The notes: a model not told the origin generated them from the letters alone. A DNA stretch of 64,000 nt from Flavobacteriales bacterium (GCA_025451235.1 JANWKT010000007.1:375511-439510); one strand, 5' to 3'. Shown: positions 23,831-33,409, numbered from the stretch's first letter. A program made the numbers and translations.

Positions 23831-23874
23831 GGTTTCACACCGTATATGTTTTAGTTAACAAAGCCATCCCAGGT

Positions 23875-24738
23875 ATGAGACAATTAAAGATAGCCAAACA
23901 GGTAACAAATAGAGATACAGCATCCCTTGATAAATATTTGACAGAGATCGGCAAAGTAGAACTGATTAACGCAGAACAAGAAGTTGAGCTTGCGAAAAAA
24001 ATAAAAGAAGGCAGCCAGGCTGCTATGGAAAAATTGGTAAAAGCCAATTTACGATTCGTAGTTTCAGTTGCCAAACAATACCAGAATCAGGGTCTTACTT
24101 TACCAGATTTAATCAACGAGGGGAATTTAGGATTGATAAAAGCTGCCCAGCGTTTCGATGAAACCCGTGGGTTTAAATTCATTTCCTATGCTGTATGGTG
24201 GATCCGTCAAAGTATATTACAAGCGTTGGCCGAACAGGCCCGTATTGTTCGTTTGCCTTTGAATAAAATAGGTTCCATCAACAAGATCAATAAAGCATTC
24301 AGTGATCTGGAACAAAAATACGAACGTGAACCATCGCCGGAAGAAATTGCATTGGCTTTGGAGATCACGGAAAATGAAGTAAAAGAAAGCATGCAGAATT
24401 CCGGTCGGCATGTTTCCATGGACGCTCCTTTACAAGAAGGCGAAGATGGAGATATGTATGATGTGGTAAAAAGCGGCGAAAGTCCAAGTCCTGATAATCA
24501 ACTACTGGTTGAATCTTTGCGTAAAGAGATCGAAAGATCCTTGAGCACATTAACCCCTCGTGAGGCGGATGTGATCCGTTTGTTCTTCGGATTGGCCGGT
24601 GAAACGGCTATGACCCTGGAAGAGATCGGTGAAAGATTTGATCTTACCCGTGAACGTGTTCGCCAGATCAAAGAAAAAGCGATCCGTAGATTGAAACACG
24701 GTACACGCAATCGATTGTTAAAATCGTATTTAGGTTAG
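23875..24738 (+). CDS. rpoD: RNA polymerase primary sigma factor
   Basis: 287 residues from ATG 23875, which gives [14 protein letters not shown], the usual start of the short Bacteroidota primary sigma; an earlier start would run through the pnp terminator. Region 1.1 is absent. Region 1.2 covers about 12-45, and region 2 about 55-125 ([37 protein letters not shown]). Region 3 spans about 130-200. Region 4 carries the DNA-binding helix-turn-helix ([20 protein letters not shown]). It directs transcription from TAnnTTTG promoters like those in this window. Confidence 0.95.
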   Translation: MRQLKIAKQVTNRDTASLDKYLTEIGKVELINAEQEVELAKKIKEGSQAAMEKLVKANLRFVVSVAKQYQNQGLTLPDLINEGNLGLIKAAQRFDETRGFKFISYAVWWIRQSILQALAEQARIVRLPLNKIGSINKINKAFSDLEQKYEREPSPEEIALALEITENEVKESMQNSGRHVSMDAPLQEGEDGDMYDVVKSGESPSPDNQLLVESLRKEIERSLSTLTPREADVIRLFFGLAGETAMTLEEIGERFDLTRERVRQIKEKAIRRLKHGTRNRLLKSYLG

Positions 24739-24758
24739 TCTAACTCAAATTAAAATAG

Positions 24759-24788
24759 AAAAGGTCTACGAAAGTGGACCTTTTTTTT
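24759..24788 (+). terminator. terminator after rpoD
   Basis: AAAGGTC (24760-24766) pairs with GGACCTTT (24777-24784), followed by more T residues to 24788. It is the end of the rpoD transcript. Confidence 0.85.
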
Positions 24789-24806
24789 GTAGTATCGATC
24801 ATTTTA

Positions 24807-24925
24807 TCATCTCTCCACCAACCTGTACCCATTCCCATGCAAACTGGCGATCTCAATAGAATCATCTTCTTGTAAGTATTTCCGTAGCTTTACAATAAAT
24901 ACATCCATGCTGCGGCACAGGTCTT
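24807..24925 (-). pseudogene. C-terminal remnant of an OmpR-family response regulator
   Basis: Reading leftwards, the frame gives KKDLCRSMDVFIVKLRKYLQ, then EDDSIEIASLHGNGYRLVER and stop (TGA at 24809-24807). RSMDVFI..LRKYL..D.SIEI...HG.GYRL is the recognition helix and C-terminal hairpin of an OmpR/PhoB winged helix. About 40 residues remain; the receiver domain and the rest of the wing domain are gone. The frame continues into unrelated sequence at the start of the next gene, on the other strand. It is a gene fragment, not a functional regulator. Confidence 0.7.
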
Positions 24926-24956
24926 TTTTTATATATTTATGGATCAATTCAAGTGT

Positions 24957-26024
24957 ATGAAGATCCTTAGTTTAATGATCGGCTTGTTTTTTACCGTGGC
25001 TGTTCAAGCTCAAACGCGTTATGTTTTATTGGAAGAATTTACCGGTGCCCACTGTGGACAATGCCCCATGGGTAGTTATTTTGCTGATTCCATGTCAACC
25101 CAGTACCCAAACCTGATCGTGGTTGCCCTGCATGCTTATTCCTCTCCGGATTCAATGTTTTTTCCAACGATTGATACACCCTATACCACCTATGCAGGAG
25201 GCGCTCCATTGGCAGCGATCGATCGAATCAATCCTGGAGGTATATCTACCAATGTTGGGCAATACCAAACTAACTGGGCATCAAATATACAAGCCAGGTT
25301 AGCGGTTACACCCTCCCTGGATATTAGCGTGCTTCCAACATGGAATAGTGGTACCAGAAATATTTCCGCCCAAATATCAGTGGATATTATATCGAATATG
25401 CCAGCAGGTGATTATAGGATCGGGCTATACGTAGCTGAAGACTCAGTAATAGGAACGGGTAGCGGTTATGACCAGGTTAGTTTTTATGATGCACTGCCCG
25501 GAAATCCATTTTATGGAATGGGAAATCCTATTGTGAATTATGTGCATCGTCATGTGGTGAGGGCCTTGCTACCAAACGCATGGGGGCAAGCTGGAGTTAT
25601 CTCCTCTACCCCTACCACCGGAATGAATTTTGTGCATACCATCCATTATACCTTACCACCCACGGTTGATGAAAATAAAGTGAAACTCATTGCATTCGCC
25701 TATCGGTTTTCTTCCAATCATGAGACCGATGAGGTATTGAATGCGACTGAAGAAGACTTGGTAGGAGGAATAGCAGGAATGGGGGAAAATGAGGAGACGA
25801 TATTCCGTTTATATCCTAATCCTGCGGATGATATCATATTTATGGGTCTGGACAACCATGTATCAATCATTCAAATCACGCTTACAGATATTTCTGGAAG
25901 GATCGTGAAGACCATCGATGGCAACATGAGTTCTATTGCCATTGAAGACCTTTCGGCAGGTGTTTATCAAGTAAAAATAATAGCTACACAAGGCTATTAT
26001 ACTCAAAAGCTGGTGGTTTGGTGA
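24957..26024 (+). CDS. Omp28-related T9SS-exported protein with a CxxC motif
   Basis: 355 residues from ATG 24957, which starts the signal peptide MKILSLMIGLFFTVAVQAQ. The mature N-terminus TRYVLLEEFTGAHCGQCPMG has a thioredoxin-like CGQC and matches the start of Omp28-related outer-membrane proteins. A beta-rich middle (about 110-270) follows. The C-terminus has RLYPNPADD and ISGRIVKTIDG, then LSAGVYQVKI, a standard type A T9SS sorting domain. It is likely surface-exposed, perhaps with a redox or carrier role. It is transcribed alone; the FMN enzyme gene follows 57 bp later. Confidence 0.85.
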   Translation: MKILSLMIGLFFTVAVQAQTRYVLLEEFTGAHCGQCPMGSYFADSMSTQYPNLIVVALHAYSSPDSMFFPTIDTPYTTYAGGAPLAAIDRINPGGISTNVGQYQTNWASNIQARLAVTPSLDISVLPTWNSGTRNISAQISVDIISNMPAGDYRIGLYVAEDSVIGTGSGYDQVSFYDALPGNPFYGMGNPIVNYVHRHVVRALLPNAWGQAGVISSTPTTGMNFVHTIHYTLPPTVDENKVKLIAFAYRFSSNHETDEVLNATEEDLVGGIAGMGENEETIFRLYPNPADDIIFMGLDNHVSIIQITLTDISGRIVKTIDGNMSSIAIEDLSAGVYQVKIIATQGYYTQKLVVW

Positions 26025-26081
26025 TCGGTTTTCATCTTTTATAAATAGTTATTACCTTTAAACCAATCCAAACTATACACC

Positions 26082-27662
26082 ATGGTTTACCTTATTATTT
26101 TCGGGTCCATTTTATTGATCTTATTATTGATCACCCTCAAAGACCTTACCCAGAAAAAACAAACCCTCAAACGTAATTTCCCTTTATTGGGAAGAGGAAG
26201 ATATATAGCCGAGAAATTCGGTCCACCGATCCGTCAGTATTTTATTTCCAACAACAGGGAAGAACTTCCTTTTAACCGGGGCCAGCGTTCTTGGATCTAT
26301 GCATCCTCGAAAGGAGAGAATAACTACCAGGGATTTGGAACAGATAAGGACCTTTTTGCACCCAACCATGTTTTCATTAATCCGAAAATGTTTCCTTTTA
26401 AGGTAGATCCGGCACATATCAATCACCAGAAAAACGATCATTATTTTATGCCTTGCGCCAAAGTAATGGGAATAGCACATAAAAGAAAAAAACCTTTCCG
26501 GCCTTATTCCCTCATCAATATATCTGCGATGAGTTACGGCTCTTTATCTAAGCAAGCACAGGAATCTTTGAACCTGGGTGCTTCTATGGTAGGAGCTTAT
26601 CACAATACTGGGGAGGGTGGATTATCACCCTATCACCAGAAAGGTGCAGATGTGATCTTCCATTTTGGAACGGGATATTTTGGCTGCGGAAAAACCGGAG
26701 AAGATGGACAACGTTATTTTGATTATGATGTGTTTAAAGAACTGGTAATGGATAAATACGATAAGGTAAGGGCCATTGAAGTGAAACTATCACAAGGAGC
26801 AAAACCTGGCAAGGGAGGAGTACTTCCCGCTAAGAAAAATTCACCGGAAATTGCAGCCATCCGTGGTGTAAAGCCCTATACAGATGTCCTCTCACCCACC
26901 TATCATACTGCGTTCAGCAATGTGAGGCAAATGGTTGATTTTATTGAAGAATTAGCCAGCAAAACAGGATTACCGGTGGGTATTAAATCAGCTGTAGGTG
27001 ATCTTGAACAATGGTACGAATTGGCCGATATCATGAAAAAAGAAAACCGGGGTCCTGATTTTATTACCATCGATGGTGGTGAAGGTGGAACAGGTGCTGC
27101 CCCACCCTCCTTTGCTGATCACGTTGCCCTCCCCTGGGTATTTGGGTTTTCGGAAGTCTACCAGGTTTTCCAGAAAGCAGGCATTACTAAGGACATTGTA
27201 TTTATAGGATCGGGTAAATTAGGCTTCCCCAGTGAAGTCATGAAAGCATTGGCCATGGGTGCTGATGTAGTGAATGTAGCCCGTGAGGCCATGATCTCTA
27301 TTGGGTGTATACAGGCTCAGGAATGTCATACGGATAAATGTCCAACCGGAATTGCTACCCAGAACAAATGGTTGAGCAGTGGAATTGACCCTACGTTGAA
27401 ATCTGTACGGTTTGCGAAGTATATCAATACTCTTCGTAAGGAAACATTGGAGATGACCCATGCCTGTGGCTATGAACATCCCTGTGAGATGAAAATGAAA
27501 GATATAGATATGAGCTGCGGTGACAACAACAGAACGGTGACCATGGTGGAAGCATTCAACTACGAAAAAGATGTAGTTGCTTTCAGCAGTATGCAAGATC
27601 TCTATAATTGTGAGTATCTTGGTGGGCTTGGTAAAGAACAAAATAAGTTAAACAAGCATTGA
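26082..27662 (+). CDS. FMN-binding glutamate synthase family protein
   Basis: 526 residues. Residues 1-20 form one transmembrane helix. The rest matches the FMN/(3Fe-4S) domain of the glutamate synthase large subunit as a stand-alone enzyme: INISAMSYGSLSKQAQESLN, NTGEGGLSPYH, VKLSQGAKPGKGG, FITIDGGEGGTGAAP (flavin loop), IGSGKLGFPSEVMKALAMGAD, and the cluster cysteines in GCIQAQECHTDKCPTGIATQ. There is no glutaminase domain, so it does not make glutamate from glutamine by itself. The substrate of these stand-alone proteins is not established. Confidence 0.88.
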   Translation: MVYLIIFGSILLILLLITLKDLTQKKQTLKRNFPLLGRGRYIAEKFGPPIRQYFISNNREELPFNRGQRSWIYASSKGENNYQGFGTDKDLFAPNHVFINPKMFPFKVDPAHINHQKNDHYFMPCAKVMGIAHKRKKPFRPYSLINISAMSYGSLSKQAQESLNLGASMVGAYHNTGEGGLSPYHQKGADVIFHFGTGYFGCGKTGEDGQRYFDYDVFKELVMDKYDKVRAIEVKLSQGAKPGKGGVLPAKKNSPEIAAIRGVKPYTDVLSPTYHTAFSNVRQMVDFIEELASKTGLPVGIKSAVGDLEQWYELADIMKKENRGPDFITIDGGEGGTGAAPPSFADHVALPWVFGFSEVYQVFQKAGITKDIVFIGSGKLGFPSEVMKALAMGADVVNVAREAMISIGCIQAQECHTDKCPTGIATQNKWLSSGIDPTLKSVRFAKYINTLRKETLEMTHACGYEHPCEMKMKDIDMSCGDNNRTVTMVEAFNYEKDVVAFSSMQDLYNCEYLGGLGKEQNKLNKH

Positions 27663-27743
27663 TGCAATTACTTATTACTAAATTTAGCCACTGGTTTTAT
27701 AGGAACAACACCTAAACAATATTTATAATACAATCATAGATAC

Positions 27744-28334
27744 ATGAAAAAGTTCTTCGATCATGACTTATATATCATCAATCAAAAGGTGAATTTTTTA
27801 AAGATTGCGAATAAATACGAAGTATTTGATGACAATGGCCAGCAAATAGGAGCCATTCAACAAAGGCTTTCAGGTGGTGCTGCCTTTCTCAGATTGATCA
27901 TTAATCGGGCCATGCTCCCATTTAAATTAGAGATCTTAGATTTGAATGAGCAAGTACAAGCTACCATATCAAGAGGGTTTACCTTTTTTATGTCGAAGAT
28001 CATAGTAACTCTTCCTGACGGATCTCCTCCGTTTTATATCAAGCAAAGATTTAAATTCCTAAGCGCAGGTTTTACTATTTTGGATAGCAGCCAGCAAAAG
28101 ATCGGTGAGATTAGCGGTGATTGGAAGGCCTGGAATTTTACAATTACAGATATGAGTGGATCAGAAATAGGTCGGGTAAACAAACAATGGGCCGGTGCAC
28201 TGAAGGAATTGTTCACTACGGCAGATAAATATATGGTAACCTTAGACAGGTCGGACATGGAATACCATAAAAAAGTAGCCATTGTATCAGCTGCTATTAC
28301 CATCGACATGGTTTTGAAAGAAAGGAAAAATTAA
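27744..28334 (+). CDS. LURP-one-related / tubby-like protein
   Basis: 196 residues with no signal peptide. The sequence alternates short beta strands ending in a turn: YEVFDDNGQQIGAIQQ, LEILDLNEQVQATISR, FTILDSSQQKIGEISG, FTITDMSGSEIGRVNK. This four-fold D..G..IG pattern is that of LURP-one-related and scramblase-like beta barrels. A hydrophobic helix at the end (VAIVSAAITIDMVL) completes the fold. A role in membrane lipid or ligand binding is possible but unproven. The next gene begins 2 bp after its stop. Confidence 0.7.
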   Translation: MKKFFDHDLYIINQKVNFLKIANKYEVFDDNGQQIGAIQQRLSGGAAFLRLIINRAMLPFKLEILDLNEQVQATISRGFTFFMSKIIVTLPDGSPPFYIKQRFKFLSAGFTILDSSQQKIGEISGDWKAWNFTITDMSGSEIGRVNKQWAGALKELFTTADKYMVTLDRSDMEYHKKVAIVSAAITIDMVLKERKN

Positions 28335-28336
28335 CG

Positions 28337-29203
28337 GTGGCAAAACACGATAGTTCAACAGAAAATATTACTGGATTCTCCATTCTCATTCCCACCTGGA
28401 ACAATCTTTCCTATTTGCAATTATGCCTGGAAAGCATCAACGATCATTCTACCATGAATCATCAGGTGATTGTGATCATTAACGAAGGGTTGGATGGGAC
28501 GAAGGAATGGATACAAGCCAAAAAAAATATACAGTCCATCTATTTTAAAGAAAATATTGGCATTTGCCATGCGCTTAACTCAGCGGCCAAACTGGCCAAT
28601 ACCAATTATATCCTCTATATGAACGATGATATGTATGTGTTGCCGGGCTGGGACCAGGCATTAAAAGAAGAGATCGAACAAATTGGGCATACCAAGTTTT
28701 TTCTATCCTCTACCATGATTGAGCCTAGTCCAACAGATAACAATTGTGTGATTGTTAAGGATTACGGTAACAGTGTAGAAAATTTCAGGAAAGAGGCTTT
28801 GTTAAACGAATATACAACGCTTGAAAAAAAAGATTGGAATGGAGCTACCTGGCCCCCGAATGTGATGCATAAAAATGTATGGAACATGGTGGGTGGTATG
28901 AGCCAGGAGTTTTCTCCCGGTATGTACTCCGATCCTGATCTATCCATGAAGTTATGGCAAAAAGGGATCAGATATTTTAAAGGTACAGGCAAGAGCAAGG
29001 TATATCATTTCGGAACGAAAAGTACCGGCCGTATCCAACAAAACGATGGTAAAAAAATATTCCTGAAGAAATGGGGGATCACACCAGGTGATTTTTCCAA
29101 ATATTATTTAAAAAGAGGTGAGCCGTTTGAAGGACCCTTGCCTGAAGTAAGGCTAAATGGAATTGTGAAGCTCAGGAACAAATTCAAAAGAATTTTTAGA
29201 TAG
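28337..29203 (+). CDS. family 2 glycosyltransferase
   Basis: 288 residues starting at GTG 28337, 2 bp after the previous stop. A GT-A fold is visible: FSILIPTWNNLSYLQLCLES at the N-terminus, HQVIVIINEGLDGT, NIGICHALNSAAKLA, and YILYMNDDMYVLPGW with the metal-binding DD. Then NMVGGMSQEFSPGMYSDPDLSMK contains the acceptor-site Asp region. It should add a sugar from a nucleotide sugar to a glycan or lipid in the cytoplasm. The acceptor is unknown. It may be co-transcribed with the LURP-one-like gene. Confidence 0.85.
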   Translation: MAKHDSSTENITGFSILIPTWNNLSYLQLCLESINDHSTMNHQVIVIINEGLDGTKEWIQAKKNIQSIYFKENIGICHALNSAAKLANTNYILYMNDDMYVLPGWDQALKEEIEQIGHTKFFLSSTMIEPSPTDNNCVIVKDYGNSVENFRKEALLNEYTTLEKKDWNGATWPPNVMHKNVWNMVGGMSQEFSPGMYSDPDLSMKLWQKGIRYFKGTGKSKVYHFGTKSTGRIQQNDGKKIFLKKWGITPGDFSKYYLKRGEPFEGPLPEVRLNGIVKLRNKFKRIFR

Positions 29204-29231
29204 TATCACAGAAATAAGTGGGAGATGCGGC

Positions 29232-29708
29232 CTACTTAAAATATTTCAGATTCTCGTATACCTTGCCATGCATAGCACAGAATTGCTGAAATGACATGGC
29301 ATCCAGCGCATCCGTTTTTATCAGCCCAAAACTTAGCACGTACTTAGCAACCGTTCGAATGCTCGACAGTCCATTGGCTGGAATATCACAAAAATCGCCG
29401 GAAGTGGAGGATACCCGAAAGAAATAAGTATAACTGGTTCCACTTTTGGAATGATAACCCCCATTTTGAGTATCGGAAGATTCGGACCTCCATCCATCCT
29501 GTATTTTGAAAGGCACAAAAGCCAAAAGAGGATTGCCCTGGGTATTGATCACCACATATTCGCAAGTAGAACTATAACCTGTCGCAACTACGTTGAATAC
29601 ATGTTGTTTTTTAACGTAGACCTCACTTCCGAGGACCGTTACCCTCACTTGTGAAAACATATAAGTGCTAAAGGAAAACAGAAGCAAAAATAGGATATGC
29701 TTTTTCAT
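29232..29708 (-). CDS. small secreted protein of unknown function
   Basis: 158 residues with signal peptide MKKHILFLLLFSFSTYMFSQ. The mature part has few features: VRVTVLGSEVYVKKQH, two Cys in STCEYVV and GDFCDIPA and one in FQQFCAMH, and an aromatic end (YENLKYFK). No lipobox, transmembrane helix or T9SS domain. It lies 9 bp downstream of the UspA gene on the same strand and may share its transcript. It converges with the glycosyltransferase gene. Confidence 0.65.
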   Translation of the reverse strand: MKKHILFLLLFSFSTYMFSQVRVTVLGSEVYVKKQHVFNVVATGYSSTCEYVVINTQGNPLLAFVPFKIQDGWRSESSDTQNGGYHSKSGTSYTYFFRVSSTSGDFCDIPANGLSSIRTVAKYVLSFGLIKTDALDAMSFQQFCAMHGKVYENLKYFK

Positions 29709-29717
29709 AAGTAGTTT

Positions 29718-30590
29718 TTAATTGATCCCGCTAATGCTCACATTGGCATTCTGCACAGGGTTCACACACATCACTGCAATTTGCGCATCGTTGTTTATGA
29801 TGTCTACCTCATGATTACCAAAGAAGAAATCTCCAATCGTGTCGGTATCATGTTGTGAGGTGATCACGATCAGGTCGGCATCCACTTCAGCTGAATGTTT
29901 AATGATCTGGCGGGCAAAATTACCTTTGGTAGGATCTTCCTTATGATGGGTAAAGGTTATTTTCTCAGCCTTCAGTAAATTAGAGGCAAAAGTTACATTG
30001 TTATGGATCAAATTGGTTAAATGCGGATCTTTTTCCAATGATTCGAAAACAATTACTTCCGAATTAAAATTCTTCGCCATCTGAATGGCATGGGCAATTT
30101 TGTTTTTTCCAAATTTTGAATGATCAATGGGAAGCATGATCTTTTTATATCCATGATAATCCGCTTTTTTCTTTTGAACCACCACTACCGGAACAGGACA
30201 AGACAAGATCACTTTGAGTGAATTAGCACCTACAATATGTTGCATACCACGTACTCCGTGGGTTCCAAATACTACTAATCCGGCTTCTGTTTCTTTTACA
30301 TATTCACCAATGGTGGAAAATATACTTCCTTCTTCCGCATGGTAGCTGGTAATTATATTGGTGGCTTTATAATTATTTTCCGACCATTCTTTTAGTTTTT
30401 GATATACAGCCTCCTCTCCTTCGTGGTTTTTTTTGAGCTTCGATTTGGTATCACTGTTGATGATATGTAAAAGTCTTACTTCATCATGGCTCTGTTCAGC
30501 AATTTTACAGGCATGGCTCAGTGCCACTTCGGCTTCAGGAGTAAAATCACAAAGTGAAATGATCAGGTCCTTTTTTTCTTTATTTATCAT
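29718..30590 (-). CDS. universal stress protein (two UspA domains)
   Basis: 290 residues made of two UspA folds. Domain 1 spans about 1-145: DLIISLCDFTPEAEVALSHA, then VVFGTHGVRGMQHIVGANS, close to the ATP-binding G-2x-G-9x-G pattern. Domain 2 spans about 150-290: KIMLPIDHSKFGKNKIAHA, then DLIVITSQHDTDTIGDFFFG, which lacks the ATP loop. Tandem UspA proteins act in stress survival in the cytoplasm. The HD-domain gene lies 16 bp upstream on the same strand, so the two form an operon. Confidence 0.88.
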   Translation of the reverse strand: MINKEKKDLIISLCDFTPEAEVALSHACKIAEQSHDEVRLLHIINSDTKSKLKKNHEGEEAVYQKLKEWSENNYKATNIITSYHAEEGSIFSTIGEYVKETEAGLVVFGTHGVRGMQHIVGANSLKVILSCPVPVVVVQKKKADYHGYKKIMLPIDHSKFGKNKIAHAIQMAKNFNSEVIVFESLEKDPHLTNLIHNNVTFASNLLKAEKITFTHHKEDPTKGNFARQIIKHSAEVDADLIVITSQHDTDTIGDFFFGNHEVDIINNDAQIAVMCVNPVQNANVSISGIN

Positions 30591-30606
30591 AACTCTGGTT
30601 GATTAA

Positions 30607-31206
30607 TTATGGTTTATTGATATCATACCCTTGTACAATATCAGAAATTAATTTGAGATTTTGCTGTTTTTTTTCCTCTCTAAACTTTTTAGCATAGTCG
30701 GTAAAATATTGGTGAGCCACCAAAAACTTCATCTGAAGCCGGTTCCAGCCTTCTTCGTCTTTTACCACCCCATAGTGCATGAATTCCTTGAATAAAAGAT
30801 TACCAATCGGAAAAAAATCATCTGTGCCTAAATAATCCAGGTCGGCATCGCAAATAATTTCCTCCAGTTTATTAAAGGCAATTTGAGGTATTTTGGTTCG
30901 CATGATCATACCACAAACCTGGTCGATCTGGTCTGGGGTAAAATCATAAGTGGGTAAGATCCTATGGGCAATCATGCAAGCCCTTTCTTCGTGTTCACTA
31001 TACGTTTCCAAAAAACCATAATCGTGGAACAGAACTGCTGTCATCAACAAAGTATGGTCGTCACCGGTAATTTTTTCGTGTTCTGCAATTTTTAAGGCAG
31101 CATTATATACATACAAAGTATGATGCGCTCCATGATAATAAAGTGTAGAGGCTAGGTGTTTTTCCAGTTGTTCAAAAACATAGGTTTTTAACAAATCAAA
31201 CTGCAT
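30607..31206 (-). CDS. HD-domain phosphohydrolase
   Basis: 199 residues. The HD metal site is clear: YHGAHHTLYVYNAA (first His), MTAVLFHDYGFLETY (the HD pair) and EEIICDADLDYLG (downstream Asp). Enzymes of this type hydrolyse nucleotides, cyclic dinucleotides or related phosphate esters. The substrate cannot be inferred. It is upstream of and close to the UspA gene, so a link to stress signalling is plausible. Confidence 0.82.
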   Translation of the reverse strand: MQFDLLKTYVFEQLEKHLASTLYYHGAHHTLYVYNAALKIAEHEKITGDDHTLLMTAVLFHDYGFLETYSEHEERACMIAHRILPTYDFTPDQIDQVCGMIMRTKIPQIAFNKLEEIICDADLDYLGTDDFFPIGNLLFKEFMHYGVVKDEEGWNRLQMKFLVAHQYFTDYAKKFREEKKQQNLKLISDIVQGYDINKP

Positions 31207-31262
31207 CTGGCAAAGGAAGCAATAATTTGAAATTTAGACAAATCTTGGGGATATGTTTTTAT

Positions 31263-31370
31263 AGGGCGCCCGGGCGCTACTCCCGATAACTGTCAGTACC
31301 GGGTTCGGTTTGCTCCCTTGCCCCGCTTGCCCGCGGGTCACCAAGCCTTCCACAACACTGGCGCAAAAAA
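31263..31370. other. GC-rich island in an intergenic spacer
   Basis: Spacer 31207-31457 has a GC-rich block beginning GGGCGCCCGGGCGC and including CCCGATAACTGTCAGTACCGGG and CCCGCGGG, unlike its AT-rich flanks. It holds several short palindromes but no gene. It looks like intergenic repeat material. Confidence 0.4.
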
Positions 31371-31406
31371 CTCCAAAATACGGCTAGTAACAAATAACCA
31401 ACAACC

Positions 31407-31434
31407 AATTTTTTTGGGTTTACCCAAAAAAATT
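31407..31434. terminator. perfect hairpin, bidirectional terminator-like
   Basis: AATTTTTTTGGGT (31407-31419) and ACCCAAAAAAATT (31422-31434) form a perfect 13-bp stem with a 2-nt loop and T runs on both strands. It lies just upstream of the glycosyltransferase at 31458, where it would act as an attenuator or insulator rather than as an ordinary gene end. Confidence 0.5.
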
Positions 31435-31457
31435 CATTAGCATTGACATACTTTACC

Positions 31458-32585
31458 ATGAGCCTTCAGAAACTTCATATTGTCTCCTTTGATATTCCTT
31501 ATCCGGCCGACTATGGAGGTGTAATAGATGTATTTTATAAAATAAAGGCCCTGCATCAGCAAGGAGTAAAAATTCATTTACATTGTTTTGAGTACCATCG
31601 GCCACCAGCCCCCGAACTTGAAACCTATTGCGAAAAAGTGCATTATTATCCACGGAAAATATCAAGCAGGTTATTGTTCCACAAATTGCCCTATATAGTC
31701 ATCTCCCGTCAGTCGGAGGAACTGGTACTCCAATTACAAAAAAATACCTGGCCTGTTTTAATTGAGGGATTGCATGGTACCTGGTTACTCAATGACCGTT
31801 ACTGGCCCAATCGCAAGATCATTGTGCGTACCCATAATATTGAGCATGAGTATTACCAGCAACTGGCCAAGGCCGAAAAGAACCTATTCAAGAAATATTA
31901 TTTCCTCAATGAAAGCACCAAGTTGGAAGCTTATGAACCTATTCTGGCAAATGGCTCAGGTATTGCGGCCATTACAGAAAAGGAAAGGGAATATTTCAAT
32001 AAATTTCATCATTCGGTAAAAACCATTCCCGGATTTCATGGTCAACAGCAGGTAAATGCCAAAGCGGGTAATGGAAGCTATGTATTGTACCATGGCAATC
32101 TCTCCATCGCCGAAAACAACAAAGCCGCGTTATTCCTGGTTGAATTATTGGGAGATAAAGGAGTGCAGCTGGTAATTGCAGGAGGGTCGCCCCGCAAAGA
32201 ACTCAAAGAGGCATGCCGCCATTTCTCTAACATAACCATGGTGGCCAACCCCACCGAGGCCGAAATGATGAAGCTCATCATCAATGCCCATATCCATTTA
32301 TTGATCACCCATCAGAATTCGGGTCTCAAGCTAAAACTCCTGTATGCCTTGTTCAATGGCAGGCATTGTATGGTAAACAGGGCCATGGTAGAAGGAACCG
32401 GGTTAGAAGATATGGTGGAGATCGTTGAAACTGACGATCGATCGGCCTTGCTGGAAAAAGTAAAGGAGAAAATGGGGGTTGAATTCACCACTTCCGAAAT
32501 ACAGGAAAGGGAGATCATGTTAGCTCCTTTCTTCGATCAAGTATCCGTACAAAAACTTATGAAAATGCTGTTTGAGACTCCGTAA
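31458..32585 (+). CDS. GT4-like glycosyltransferase
   Basis: 375 residues from ATG 31458 (a TTG five codons earlier is less likely). GT-B features: LHIVSFDIPYPADYGGVIDV at the start, IVRTHNIEHEYY in the first domain, YVLYHGNLSIAENNKAALFL at the domain junction, and VQLVIAGGSPRKEL in the second. The usual E-x7-E donor motif is weak (GLKLKLLYALFNGRHCMVN). It is likely a sugar transferase of cell-surface glycan synthesis. Its 3' end overlaps the convergent ftsE gene by 29 bp. Confidence 0.8.
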   Translation: MSLQKLHIVSFDIPYPADYGGVIDVFYKIKALHQQGVKIHLHCFEYHRPPAPELETYCEKVHYYPRKISSRLLFHKLPYIVISRQSEELVLQLQKNTWPVLIEGLHGTWLLNDRYWPNRKIIVRTHNIEHEYYQQLAKAEKNLFKKYYFLNESTKLEAYEPILANGSGIAAITEKEREYFNKFHHSVKTIPGFHGQQQVNAKAGNGSYVLYHGNLSIAENNKAALFLVELLGDKGVQLVIAGGSPRKELKEACRHFSNITMVANPTEAEMMKLIINAHIHLLITHQNSGLKLKLLYALFNGRHCMVNRAMVEGTGLEDMVEIVETDDRSALLEKVKEKMGVEFTTSEIQEREIMLAPFFDQVSVQKLMKMLFETP

Positions 32586-33240
32586 TCGTACTCTTTTCGC
32601 ATTTTAATATCCTTCCAGGGAATTCATCCACAATCATCTTATCATGAGTAGATATCAAAACAGATGTTCCTTTTTTACTGATCTGTACCAGCAATCGAAT
32701 GATTTCGGCTGAAGTCTCAGGGTCGAGGTTAGCTGTAGGCTCATCAGCAATAATAAGCTGGGGTTGATTCAACAAGGCCCTTGCAATCACTACTCTTTGC
32801 TGCTCTCCTCCGGATAATTCGTGTGGAAATTTAAATCCTTTGGTACGCAGGTCAACCATGGTAAGCACTTCATCGATCCTTTGTTCCATTTCGTACTGGT
32901 TGGTCCATCCGGTGGCTTTTAACACAAAAAGGAGGTTATCTGTAACACTGCGATCGGTAAGCAGCTGAAAATCCTGGAAAATAATACCCAACTTTCTTCT
33001 TAAATATGGAATATCCTTTTGAGCTAATTTGCCTAACGAATATCCGCAAACCCGCATTTCACCTTCCGGTAAAGGCAGTTCAGCATATAAGGTCTTCAGT
33101 AAACTCGATTTTCCACTTCCGGTCTTTCCCACCAAATAAGCAAATTCCCCGGCCGCTATCTCAAAATTTACATTGCTCAGCACCAGCACTTTGCCCTGCA
33201 TTATCACTCCATTCTTGATAGAAATTACTGCTGAATCCAA
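32557..33240 (-). CDS. ftsE: FtsE-type ABC transporter ATP-binding protein
   Basis: 227 residues. Walker A GKTGSGKSSLLKTL, Q loop IIFQDFQLLTD, signature LSGGEQQRVVIARAL, Walker B LIIADEPTANLDPET and switch His in LISTHDKM are all intact. The short length and the FQDFQLL segment fit FtsE, which with FtsX couples ATP hydrolysis to peptidoglycan hydrolases during division. ftsX is not adjacent, which is common in Bacteroidota. LolD-type transporters are the main alternative. Confidence 0.82.
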   Translation of the reverse strand: MDSAVISIKNGVIMQGKVLVLSNVNFEIAAGEFAYLVGKTGSGKSSLLKTLYAELPLPEGEMRVCGYSLGKLAQKDIPYLRRKLGIIFQDFQLLTDRSVTDNLLFVLKATGWTNQYEMEQRIDEVLTMVDLRTKGFKFPHELSGGEQQRVVIARALLNQPQLIIADEPTANLDPETSAEIIRLLVQISKKGTSVLISTHDKMIVDEFPGRILKCEKSTITESQTAFS

Positions 33241-33409
33241 TTTCTGTTATTTTTTTCAAAAGTTGGCATTTTAAGGTTGTTTAATACCTCTTTGCTGTAA
33301 TAATTATTAAACCCATACCGTTAATAAGTTATTAGCCACTTCACCTCAACAACTATGCTTCCACTTTACCTTTGAAAATTAATATATTCTACTCGTGCAT
33401 TTACAAAGG

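Noticed and set aside
23731-23874. Upstream extension of rpoD to 23731
   Set aside because: It would overlap pnp and run through its terminator; ATG 23875 gives the standard N-terminus.
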